Translations under genes and position numbers: made by a program
Assembly: GCF_005298075.1 (NCBI RefSeq)
Contig: NZ_SZZH01000001.1
Location: 1,178,001 to 1,242,000, forward strand
Reading direction: 5' to 3'
DNA: 64,000 nt
Source of the DNA: Nakamurella flava
GTDB lineage: Bacteria; Actinomycetota; Actinomycetes; Mycobacteriales; Nakamurellaceae
Notes under the pieces: model-generated
Databases searched by the model: none
Seen by the model: only the letters and a program-made list of their open reading frames with translations
What the model was told of the DNA's origin: nothing
Shown: positions 40,773 to 48,331 of the stretch, one piece after another
Layout: the number at the start of each line of letters is the position of its first letter
Numbering within the stretch: position 1 is the stretch's first letter

Positions 40773-42473
40773 TCACATCCGTTCCGGGGCCGAGACGCCG
40801 AGCACGCCCAACCCATTGGCCAACACCTGACGGGTCGCCGCGCACAGCCAGAGCCGGGCGACATGCGAGGGGCCCCAGGGCTCGTCGCCCATCGGCAGGA
40901 CCCGGACCGCGTCGTAGAACTTGTGGTACCCGGACGCCAGGTCCTCCAGGTACCGGGCGACACGGTGGGGTTCGCGGAGTTCGGCCGCCGTGGCCAGCAC
41001 GCCCGGGTAGGCGGCCAGCAACGCGATGAGTTCGGACTCGCGCGGCGTGTCGAGCACTGTCGGGTCGAAGGCGCCCGCTCCGGAACCCGTTCCCAGTACG
41101 TCGATCTCGATGCCGAGCTCGGCGGCGTTGCGGGCCAGCGACGCCAACCGGGCGTGCGCGTACTGCACGTAGAACACCGGGTTGTCGCTGGTCTGCCGGG
41201 TCCACAGGTCGAGATCGAGATCGAGCGTGGTGTCCACGGAGTAGCGGATCAGCGCGTACCGGGCGGCGTCGACCCCGAGCGCATCGATGAGGTCGTCCAG
41301 GCTGATGACGGTGCCGGCGCGCTTGCTCATCCGCATCGGCTGCCCGTCACGCACCAGGTTGACCATCTGCCCGATGAGGACCTCGACGACGGACGGGTCG
41401 TCGCCGAACGCGGCAGCCGCCGCCTTGAGCCGCGAGATGTAGCCGTGGTGATCGGCGCCGAGCATGTAGATGCACAGGTCGAACCCCCGGGACCGCTTGT
41501 CCAGGAAGTAGGCCAGGTCGCCGGCGATGTAGGCCGGGTTGCCGTCGGACTTCAGGACGACCCGGTCCTTGTCGTCGCCGTACTCGGTCGACCGCAGCCA
41601 CCACGCGTCGTCCTTGGCGTACAGGTGCCCCGACTCCTTCAGCCGGGTCGTGGCCGCCTCCACCGCTCCGGAGGAATGCAGGGAGTCCTCGTGGAAGTAG
41701 ACGTCGAAGTCGGTGCGGAAGTGGTGCAGCGTCTTCTTGATCTCGGCGAACATCAGCCCGACACCCTCGCGCCGGAAGAGTTCGGTCGCCTCCGTGTCCG
41801 GCAGTTCGGCCGCATCGGGGTGGTCCTGCAGGATCCGGCCGGCGATGTCGGCGATGTAGTCGCCGCCGTAACCGTCCTCCGGGGCGGGCTGATGCCGGGC
41901 GGCGGCGAGCAGCGAGCGGGCGAACCGGTCGATCTGGGCCCCGGCGTCGTTGAAGTAGTACTCGCGGACGACCTCGCCACCCTGGGCGGACAGGATCCGG
42001 CCCAGGGCATCCCCGACGGCCGCCCAGCGCGCACCACCGATGTGCACCGGCCCGGTCGGATTGGCCGAGACGAACTCGAGGTTGATGCGCCGGCCGGCGA
42101 GGGCCGCGCCGTTGCCGTACTCACCGCCGACGCGGACGATCTGCTCGACGACCGACGCCGCCGCCGCGACGTCGAGGGTGATGTTGAGGAAGCCCGGGCC
42201 GGCGATGTCGACCGCGGCGATGCCGGGGACCGCGGCCAGGTGGCGCTGCAGCACCGCGGCGATGTCGCGGGGCGACCGGCGGGTCGGCTTGGCCAGCTTG
42301 AGCGCGACCGGGGTGGCGTAATCACCGTGCTCCCGGGAGCGCGGACGGTCCACCGGGATCTCGGCCAGCAGTGCGGTCGTGGCGTCGGCGGACAGGTCCA
42401 GGGGGAATTCGTCGGCTTCGACCGCGGCGACCAACGCCGACCGGACGGCCGCGACCAACTGCTCGGGATTCAC
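40773..42473 (-). CDS. argS: Arginyl-tRNA synthetase
   Basis: 566 residues, GTG start at 42473. Class I synthetase charging tRNA-Arg. HIGH-type motif [19 protein letters not shown]-type motif [12 protein letters not shown], and the C-terminal DALR anticodon-binding domain (ending in [11 protein letters not shown]). The first gene of the argS-lysA-hom-thrCB operon, divergent from the DUF3105 gene. Confidence 0.96.
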   Translation of the reverse strand: MNPEQLVAAVRSALVAAVEADEFPLDLSADATTALLAEIPVDRPRSREHGDYATPVALKLAKPTRRSPRDIAAVLQRHLAAVPGIAAVDIAGPGFLNITLDVAAAASVVEQIVRVGGEYGNGAALAGRRINLEFVSANPTGPVHIGGARWAAVGDALGRILSAQGGEVVREYYFNDAGAQIDRFARSLLAAARHQPAPEDGYGGDYIADIAGRILQDHPDAAELPDTEATELFRREGVGLMFAEIKKTLHHFRTDFDVYFHEDSLHSSGAVEAATTRLKESGHLYAKDDAWWLRSTEYGDDKDRVVLKSDGNPAYIAGDLAYFLDKRSRGFDLCIYMLGADHHGYISRLKAAAAAFGDDPSVVEVLIGQMVNLVRDGQPMRMSKRAGTVISLDDLIDALGVDAARYALIRYSVDTTLDLDLDLWTRQTSDNPVFYVQYAHARLASLARNAAELGIEIDVLGTGSGAGAFDPTVLDTPRESELIALLAAYPGVLATAAELREPHRVARYLEDLASGYHKFYDAVRVLPMGDEPWGPSHVARLWLCAATRQVLANGLGVLGVSAPERM

Positions 42474-42523
42474 CCCGACATTCTAGGAAGCCCACCGGGA
42501 CTCTCCGACCACGTACCGACGGG

Positions 42524-42546
42524 CCCCGGGCCGACACGGCCCGGGG
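42524..42546. promoter_or_regulatory. Palindrome in the argS / DUF3105 divergent region
   Basis: 9-bp perfect inverted repeat CCCCGGGCC / GGCCCGGGG with a 5-nt spacer, 51 bp upstream of argS and 148 bp upstream of the DUF3105 gene. Between divergent genes a terminator is not expected, so it may be an operator or an RNA leader hairpin. Purely structural evidence. Confidence 0.3.
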
Positions 42547-42693
42547 ACGGCCGTCTCCCCTCCCGCCCCGCGCGCTCACAGGGGGTCCTCGCTTTCCTTC
42601 CGTACACTTTCACCGGTTGCGGAGCGTGACCACGAGCGCGTCCCGGGGTCTCCACCGAGCCGGACGACCGACGATCGACGGACAGGACAGGCG

Positions 42694-43644
42694 ATGATGG
42701 CCAGCGGCAAGAACACCGGCAGACCGCGCGGGCGGGCTCCGGTCGTCAGCAAGCGCCAGGGGCTGCCCTGGGTCACCATCGGCGCGGTCGTGGTGGTCCT
42801 CGTCCTGGCCGGCAGCATCTTCGCAGTCGTGCTGACGAAGAACAACGAGAACAAGGCGCAGGCCGACGCCCTCGCCGCCTGGGTGCCCTCGGCCTCGACC
42901 CCGGACCCGTCGGTCAACATCCCCGGCATCTACGTCGGGGCGGCCGTTCCCGCGGCCGGCGACACCCCGGCGACCTACCCGGAGTACAAGGCGGCCCTGC
43001 ACATCACGTCGGACCAGCGCGTGGCCTACAACCGTTTCCCGCCCGTGGGTGGCCCGCACGACGGGATCTGGGCCAACTGCAACGGCGTCGTCTACCAGAC
43101 CGCGGTACGCAACGAGAACATGGTCCACACCCTCGAACACGGGGCCGTCTGGATCACCTACAACCCGGACACCATCGCCACCGGTGATCTGGAGGTCCTC
43201 AAGGGCCTGGTGGACGGTCAGTCGTACATGAGCCTGTCGCCCTACCCGGGCCTGGACTCCCCCATCGCGCTGCAGGCCTGGGCCCATCAACTGAAGGTGA
43301 ATTCGGCCACCGACGAGCGGGTCCAGCAGTTCATCACCGCGCTCCGGCAGAACCGCTGGGTCTACCCGGAGACCGGCGCGACCTGCCAGCAGCCGAGCTT
43401 CGACACCACCAACCCGCCGGCGTTCGACCCGAGCACCCCGGGCGCCGATGCCATCCAGATGGACGGCCAGGGCGCCACCGCGGCGACCTCCGAGGTGAAC
43501 GGCGCCTCGGTGACCGAATCGGCCGAGTCGTCGGCCGGTGTCCCGGGTGTGCCGGCGACCGACACCGGCGGCACCACCGACCCGGCCGTCGGCTCGACCG
43601 ACGCGGTCCCGACCCCGGCGGCTTCCTCGCCCGCCGCGGGCTGA
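42694..43644 (+). CDS. DUF3105 membrane-anchored protein
   Basis: 316 residues. One N-terminal membrane helix (WVTIGAVVVVLVLAGSIFAVVL) followed by an extracytoplasmic domain with the DUF3105 core: PVGGPHDGIWANCNGVVY and VHTLEHGAVWITY, whose conserved His, Asn, Cys and Glu suggest metal binding. A low-complexity Thr/Ser/Ala tail of about 90 residues ends it. ATG 42694, or the next codon ATG, has GACAGG upstream. It is 4 bp from the DUF305 gene, a pairing seen widely in actinobacteria. Confidence 0.84.
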   Translation: MMASGKNTGRPRGRAPVVSKRQGLPWVTIGAVVVVLVLAGSIFAVVLTKNNENKAQADALAAWVPSASTPDPSVNIPGIYVGAAVPAAGDTPATYPEYKAALHITSDQRVAYNRFPPVGGPHDGIWANCNGVVYQTAVRNENMVHTLEHGAVWITYNPDTIATGDLEVLKGLVDGQSYMSLSPYPGLDSPIALQAWAHQLKVNSATDERVQQFITALRQNRWVYPETGATCQQPSFDTTNPPAFDPSTPGADAIQMDGQGATAATSEVNGASVTESAESSAGVPGVPATDTGGTTDPAVGSTDAVPTPAASSPAAG

Positions 43645-43648
43645 CGCC

Positions 43649-44359
43649 GTGGCCGCACCGATCACCCGGCGCACCGGCATCGTGCTCGCCGCGGCCGGCG
43701 CGGTCGCCCTGCTCCTGGTGGGCGCGACCATCGGGTTGCTGCTGTCCGGGCGGATCGGCGGTTCGACCGCCGCCACCGCCCCGGGCACCGACTCGGTGGA
43801 CGCCGGGTTCGCGCGGGACATGATCGTCCACCACGACCAGGGTGTGCTGATGGCGCACTACGCCGAGCAGAACACCACCGACGACGAGATCTCGGTGATG
43901 GCCTACGACATCGGGGCGACCCAGAGCGATCAGGCCGGCCAGATGAAGGGGTGGCTGAGCCTCTGGGACGTGCCGGAGTTCGCGAGCGGTCCCCACATGG
44001 CCTGGATGGGCAGCGACGGACACGGCGGTCACGACATGGCCGCGATGTCGGGCAGCGCCGGCGCCAGCACGCCGGCGTCGACCGCACAGGACGGCGCGTT
44101 GATGCCCGGGATGGCGACCACCGAGCAGATCGACCAGCTGCGGTCGGCGTCCGGACCGGCGTCGGACGTGCTGTTCCTGCAACTGATGATCCGCCACCAC
44201 CAGGGGGGCCTGCCGATGATGGAGTACGCGGCGTCCCACGCGCAGTCCACGGTCGTCGCCAATTTCGCGGCCAAGATGGCCGACGCCCAGGAGTCCGAGA
44301 TCTCGGTGATGACGCAGATGCTGCAGGCCCGTGGGGCGGCGCCGCTCCCGGCTCCCTGA
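43649..44359 (+). CDS. DUF305 membrane-anchored protein, His/Met-rich
   Basis: 236 residues from GTG 43649. N-terminal membrane helix (GIVLAAAGAVALLLVGATIG), then two DUF305 helical repeats: FARDMIVHHDQGVLMAHYA and FLQLMIRHHQGGLPMMEYA, each with a His pair and Met residues. A His/Met-rich link (GSDGHGGHDMAAMSG) sits between. DUF305 proteins are ferritin-like bundles, several found in copper-responsive operons, so binding of Cu(I)/Cu(II) outside the membrane is a fair inference. It is in operon with the DUF3105 gene. Confidence 0.85.
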   Translation: MAAPITRRTGIVLAAAGAVALLLVGATIGLLLSGRIGGSTAATAPGTDSVDAGFARDMIVHHDQGVLMAHYAEQNTTDDEISVMAYDIGATQSDQAGQMKGWLSLWDVPEFASGPHMAWMGSDGHGGHDMAAMSGSAGASTPASTAQDGALMPGMATTEQIDQLRSASGPASDVLFLQLMIRHHQGGLPMMEYAASHAQSTVVANFAAKMADAQESEISVMTQMLQARGAAPLPAP

Positions 44360-44421
44360 TCCACCACCGCGACCGCCGCTCGATACCTCGAGGCCAGGCG
44401 GGCCTGGCGGCGACAACGGAA

Positions 44422-44466
44422 AAAGCCCCGGTCACTCGTCGAGATCGACGTGGTGACCGGGGCTTT
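44422..44466. terminator. Bidirectional terminator between DUF305 gene and tRNA-Arg
   Basis: 14-bp stem AAAGCCCCGGTCAC / GTGACCGGGGCTTT with a loop that itself can pair (TCGTCGAGATCGACG). A-run before and T-run after the stem give a U-tract on either strand, so it can end both the plus-strand DUF305 transcript and the minus-strand tRNA transcript. Confidence 0.85.
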
Positions 44467-44471
44467 CGCTG

Positions 44472-44543
44472 TGCCCCCGGCAGGATTCGAACCTGCGCAC
44501 CCGCCTCCGGAGGGCGGTGCTCTATCCCCTGAGCTACGGGGGC
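44472..44543 (-). tRNA. tRNA-Arg (anticodon CCG)
   Basis: 72-nt cloverleaf read on the minus strand. Acceptor stem GCCCCCG / CGGGGGC with discriminator A and no encoded CCA. D arm TAGCTCAGGGGATAGAGCA, anticodon stem CCGCC / GGCGG with loop CTCCGGA giving anticodon CCG, T arm GCAGGTTCGAATCCTGC. It reads CGG, a frequent codon in this GC-rich genome. Confidence 0.95.
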
Positions 44544-44545
44544 GC

Positions 44546-44906
44546 GAGGGAGAACTCTACCTGATCGTCGACCGTGCTCGCTCCACTCGGCTCGCGGGGC
44601 GGTCGGCGCCGGATCGCGGCGGGGTCCTGCACCCCGGCTCACCGGCCAAGATCATCCGGCACGGACCCGAACGTGGTGCTCGTCACTCGTCCGCGCCGGC
44701 CGTGGCGACCGAGTGGGTGGCCAGCTGAACATTCGGTGCCATCTCAGTCCATCTATTGCCACGAAGGGTGGTCAATCCAGTACTCTTCGAGACATTCTGC
44801 GCGGCGATGCGCACTCCAGGCACCGCCTGTCCCACGCACCGGCCCGAGTACCCGCGGCTGGATCCGTATCGACAGCGGGCTCTCGACCAGCGGGGGGACG
44901 ACCGCG
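44546..44906. other. Intergenic region upstream of the tyrosinase gene
   Basis: 361 bp, no gene. The part from about 44728 to 44800 is less GC-rich than its surroundings. A candidate promoter for the tyrosinase gene is TTGCCA at 44756-44761, 17 bp, then AGTACT; the -10 match is weak. The minus-strand tRNA promoter must also lie at the left end. Confidence 0.4.
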
Positions 44907-45824
44907 ATGCGTCAACGACTCGACATCCTGACCCTGCCGCTGGCCGACGTGCAGGCCGCCACGGCCGGCATCGTCGCGCTCATGCAGGACGGCACCTACG
45001 ACGGCTTCGTCCGGCGGCACATGGACGCCATGATGGTCGCGATGCCCGCGGGGTCACAGGCCAACCAGGCCCACCGGGGCCCGGTCTTCCTGGCCTGGCA
45101 CCGGGCGTCGCTCTGGGAGTTCGAGACGAAGTGGCTCGCGACCCCGGCCGTGCAGGCCCGTCCCTCCCTCACCGGCTTCCCCTACTGGCGATGGGAATCC
45201 GAGACCGCACTGAACGGCGGGGACCCGAAGAAGTCGAAGGTCTGGACCAACGACTACTTCGGCGGAGACGGCGCGGCCGCCAGCCAGAGCCGGGTGCTGG
45301 ACGGGCCGTTCACGTCCTGGAAGGCGCTGTTGTACAGCTCCACCAACAAGTCGTACTACAAGCGCGGGGTCACCGGGGTGGTGCGCAAGCTCGCCCGGGA
45401 CTCGGCGGGTGTTCCCACCCTCCCCGACCAGGCCCAGGTCAACGACACGTTCACCTACACGCGGTACGAGGTGTCGCCCTTCAACTACGACTCGCCGAGC
45501 TTCCGCGGTCGGATGGAGGGCTGGGCCAGCGGGCCGCGGATGCACAACCAGGTGCACCGCTGGATCGGCGGCGACATGATCGTCGGCACCTCCCCCAACG
45601 ACCCGGTCTTCTGGTTCCACCACGCCAACGTCGACCGGCTGTGGTGGCGCTGGCAGACCCGGGCGACCCCGATCCGGCCGTACCAGCGCAGCGGCGACGT
45701 CTACCCCGCGGGGCACCGGTCGACGGACGTCCTGCAGGGTTTGCTGAACGCGTCCGGCTCGTGGACCCCCGGTGCCGTCGAGGACATCCGGGTGGCCCCG
45801 CTCGGTTACGAGTACGTCCAGTGA
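44907..45824 (+). CDS. Tyrosinase family copper enzyme
   Basis: 305 residues from ATG 44907 (GGGGGGA upstream). Binuclear type-3 copper monooxygenase/oxidase. CuA ligands His38, His56 and His65 (RRHMDA, AHRGPVFLAWHR) and CuB ligands His213, His217 and His239 (MHNQVHRW, DPVFWFHHANVDRLW) all sit where Streptomyces MelC2 has H38, H54, H63, H190, H194, H216. There is no signal peptide; like MelC2 it would rely on a cofactor protein for copper loading and export. Substrate (tyrosine, o-aminophenol or other) cannot be told. Confidence 0.92.
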   Translation: MRQRLDILTLPLADVQAATAGIVALMQDGTYDGFVRRHMDAMMVAMPAGSQANQAHRGPVFLAWHRASLWEFETKWLATPAVQARPSLTGFPYWRWESETALNGGDPKKSKVWTNDYFGGDGAAASQSRVLDGPFTSWKALLYSSTNKSYYKRGVTGVVRKLARDSAGVPTLPDQAQVNDTFTYTRYEVSPFNYDSPSFRGRMEGWASGPRMHNQVHRWIGGDMIVGTSPNDPVFWFHHANVDRLWWRWQTRATPIRPYQRSGDVYPAGHRSTDVLQGLLNASGSWTPGAVEDIRVAPLGYEYVQ

Positions 45825-45906
45825 CCGGCATCCAGTTCTCCGCGGCCGCCCACCGGCCCGCGGTCGCACGACTCCGGACGGTCAGTCCGGTCGAGGGGGA
45901 CGCCGC

Positions 45907-46239
45907 ATGACCGCCATCAACCGTCGGGTGCTGATCGGCGGCGGACTGGCCGTCGTCGGGACCGCTGCGTTGGCCACCGCGCTGGGGCCGACCTCACCGG
46001 CCGACGCCGGACCGGCCGCCGGTGACCGCATGTTCGTCTACCGCGGCCGCACCGTCGTCGTGTCGGTGTCGTCCGACATGGTGATGGTGACCGTCGACGG
46101 ACGTCAGGAGTTGCACATCGAGCGGCTGCCGAACGGGAAGTACTTCACGCACCTCATGCCGTTCCAGGAGTTCGGCAGCTTCCGGTCGCTGATCACGGCC
46201 GTGGTGGACCGCGACGAGGACGACCTGTTCTCGCTCTGA
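45907..46239 (+). CDS. Tyrosinase cofactor MelC1-like protein with Tat-type signal
   Basis: 110 residues from ATG 45907. Twin-arginine-like start (INRRVLIGGGLAVVGTAAL) and a small secreted domain with YRGRTVVVS and VDGRQELHIERLPNG, matching the MelC1/PF06236 cofactor that carries copper to the enzyme and guides it through the Tat pathway. It lies 82 bp downstream of the tyrosinase gene; in Streptomyces the cofactor gene is upstream. The usual central His is not obvious beyond HIERL and FTHLM. Function inferred from family and neighbour. Confidence 0.72.
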   Translation: MTAINRRVLIGGGLAVVGTAALATALGPTSPADAGPAAGDRMFVYRGRTVVVSVSSDMVMVTVDGRQELHIERLPNGKYFTHLMPFQEFGSFRSLITAVVDRDEDDLFSL

Positions 46240-46274
46240 CCCCGATCCGACGCCGCACCCAGGAGTTGAACGCC

Positions 46275-47330
46275 ATGCACCGCGCCCCGACGCTCCGTCG
46301 GCGCGATCCGCTGTCCCCGTTGCAATCGCTGCTGCGGGATCTCGCCCGGCGGGCGGACGAAACGGCTGTCCGTGTGCTGGCGGCGGGTGGAGCAGGCACC
46401 GCCGGCCTGGCCGGCTGGTGGGACGGCGTGGTGCTGCGTCATCGCATGCGACAGGCGCTCGGTTACCGCCCCGACGTCACGACCCCCCGCACCTACAACG
46501 AGAAGCTGGCCTGGCGCATCCTGCACGATGCCAATCCCCTGCTCGCCCTGACGACCGACAAGCTCGGTGTCCGGGAGTACGTCGCCGACCGCGTCGGGTC
46601 GGACGTCCTCATCCCGGTACTCGGCGTGTACGAGCGGGCCGAGGACCTGCCGTGGGACGAACTACCCGAGCAGTTCGTCCTCAAGGCCACCCACGGATGC
46701 GAGATGACCGCGGTGGTGCGGGACAAGTCCGCCGCCGACCGGCGGGCCGTTCTCGCGGAGGCCCGTTCCTGGCTGGGCCGTGACTACTACGAGTTGTCCC
46801 ACGAGCGGGTCTACCGGGGCCTGCCCCGCCGGCTGATGGTCGAGTCGCTGCTGACCGATGAGGACGGCGGCCAACCCGCCGACTTCAAGCTGCTGGTCTT
46901 CCATGGACGGGTCGCACTGGTCCGGGTGCATTCCGACCGGTTCGCGGACCACCGCGTCAACTTCTTCGACAGCGAGCTCCGACCCTTGCGACTCACCCAG
47001 GTCTACCCCGAGCGGCCGGGTCAGCATCTGCCGGTCCAGGCGGCGAGCCTCGTGACCGTCGCGGAGAAGCTGGCTCACGATCTCGACTACGCCCGGGTGG
47101 ATCTCTACCTGGCCCGGGGCCGCATCTGGTTCGGCGAGATCACCCATCACGACGGCAATGCCTGCGTGCCGTGGCGGCCGTTCGAGATGGACGAAGCCCT
47201 GGGCGACCTGTGGCGGGTGCCGATCACCGGGGGGCGAGAAGGGCATTCGGAGCCCGTCTCATCCGACGAGGCGTGGGCCCGGTTCGACCGGCTCGTCGCG
47301 GACCTCCGTCGGGAGACCGCGGACCACTGA
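46275..47330 (+). CDS. TupA-like ATP-grasp protein
   Basis: 351 residues; ATG 46275 with AGGAG 9 nt upstream. The order TPRTYNEKLAWRILHD, LTTDKLGVREYVADRVG, LIPVLGVYERAEDLPW, FVLKATHGCEM and FKLLVFHGRVALV is that of the ATP-grasp TupA family (teichuronopeptide synthesis and related surface-polymer genes). YARVDLYLARGRIWFGEITHHDG carries the metal-binding acidic residues of ATP-grasp enzymes; it is quoted here as two parts, DLYLARGRIWFGE and ITHHDG. It would form an amide or ester bond. It follows the MelC1-like gene by 35 bp, so it may share its transcript. Confidence 0.78.
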   Translation: MHRAPTLRRRDPLSPLQSLLRDLARRADETAVRVLAAGGAGTAGLAGWWDGVVLRHRMRQALGYRPDVTTPRTYNEKLAWRILHDANPLLALTTDKLGVREYVADRVGSDVLIPVLGVYERAEDLPWDELPEQFVLKATHGCEMTAVVRDKSAADRRAVLAEARSWLGRDYYELSHERVYRGLPRRLMVESLLTDEDGGQPADFKLLVFHGRVALVRVHSDRFADHRVNFFDSELRPLRLTQVYPERPGQHLPVQAASLVTVAEKLAHDLDYARVDLYLARGRIWFGEITHHDGNACVPWRPFEMDEALGDLWRVPITGGREGHSEPVSSDEAWARFDRLVADLRRETADH

Positions 47331-47348
47331 GCCGGCGGTCACCGCGGC

Positions 47349-47810
47349 TCAGGACGCGACGACGGCGGCGATGCCCCGCAGCGGGATGCTGCGGTACGTC
47401 TGGACCTGACCCGGGGTGTAGCCGTCGGTGAGGTCGTCGGGGGTCGTCCACACCCGGGTGGTCTCGATCGCGACCGTGTCGAACTCGGCCGCGGCGTCGC
47501 TCTCGAGGTGGATGTCGGGGATGAGCACGGTGATGCGCACGTCGGACTGCATGCCCGGGAGCTGGGGTCCGGTGTCCGGCCAGTCGCAGTCGAAGCCGAC
47601 GGCGACCGGCTCGATCGCGACCGTGATCTCGGTCCCGAGTGCGGTGCTGCTGGCGTGGATCTCCTCGTCGCGGGCATCCGCGGCCCGGTTGCCGTCCCGG
47701 TAGGTGAAGACGGCGGAACCGTCGATCGTCATGGTCGAGTAGACGATGGAGACCCCGGGCCCGTACAGATCGAACCGGGTGGGGCTCTGCGTACACAGCG
47801 GAACGGTCAT
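47349..47810 (-). CDS. Hypothetical beta-rich protein
   Basis: 153 residues from ATG 47810 (MTVPLCTQSPTRFDLYG...). Alternating hydrophobic and polar residues suggest mostly beta-strands; Asp/Glu-rich, acidic, no signal peptide or membrane span. A double-Cys and FDCDWPDTG are the only distinctive features. I do not recognise a family. It is convergent with the ATP-grasp gene, 18 bp apart, and stands alone. Confidence 0.55.
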   Translation of the reverse strand: MTVPLCTQSPTRFDLYGPGVSIVYSTMTIDGSAVFTYRDGNRAADARDEEIHASSTALGTEITVAIEPVAVGFDCDWPDTGPQLPGMQSDVRITVLIPDIHLESDAAAEFDTVAIETTRVWTTPDDLTDGYTPGQVQTYRSIPLRGIAAVVAS

Positions 47811-48331
47811 CGCCTGGGCTCCCGGTCGGGTCGTCTGGACATCGCGTCGTGTCTGGTCGGTGGTGGGTCGTTCTGGTGGTGCGGGGTACCCCGGGCCCGG
47901 TCGGGCCATGCGCGGTACCGGTCGGACCTGGCGACGACAGCTCCGTCGACGGGGCGGCCGGCCGTCACGAAGGGTCGGGCCCGCCGCCATCGGAAACGAT
48001 TCTGCCCGCCCGTGGGTACTCACCGCGACGGTCCCGCCCGTTGGAGTGGCGGACAGTGACTTGACGGAGCGCACGTTCGGGGACGCCGGTGACTCGGTCG
48101 GTGGACCCCCGCTGCGGTGACGACACTCCGGTCGGCCCCCGGCAGCGTGAACCTGCACCCGCCGCCCGGGGCCGGTACGCGCGCCCATCCGGGGAACGCC
48201 ACCCGATACGGCATTTTCGCCGGACTTACCCCGGTCTTCGCCGGTCCGAGTGACGGGTGGATCGAGGTGGGGCTCCTCGTCCTCACCGCCATCACCCTCA
48301 GGCCCCCCTGTCGGGACCGACGGCGGGCGTG
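47811..48331. other. Divergent intergenic region before the receiver-flavoprotein operon
   Basis: 521 bp with no supportable gene; small frames here have no recognisable product or ribosome site. It must hold the promoters for the minus-strand hypothetical gene and for the plus-strand three-gene redox operon. I see no clear palindromic operator. Confidence 0.5.

Noticed and set aside
40760-42693. Lysine or arginine riboswitch/T-box leader before lysA or argS
   Set aside because: The 10-bp gap before lysA leaves no room, and the argS upstream region shows no T-box or riboswitch core.
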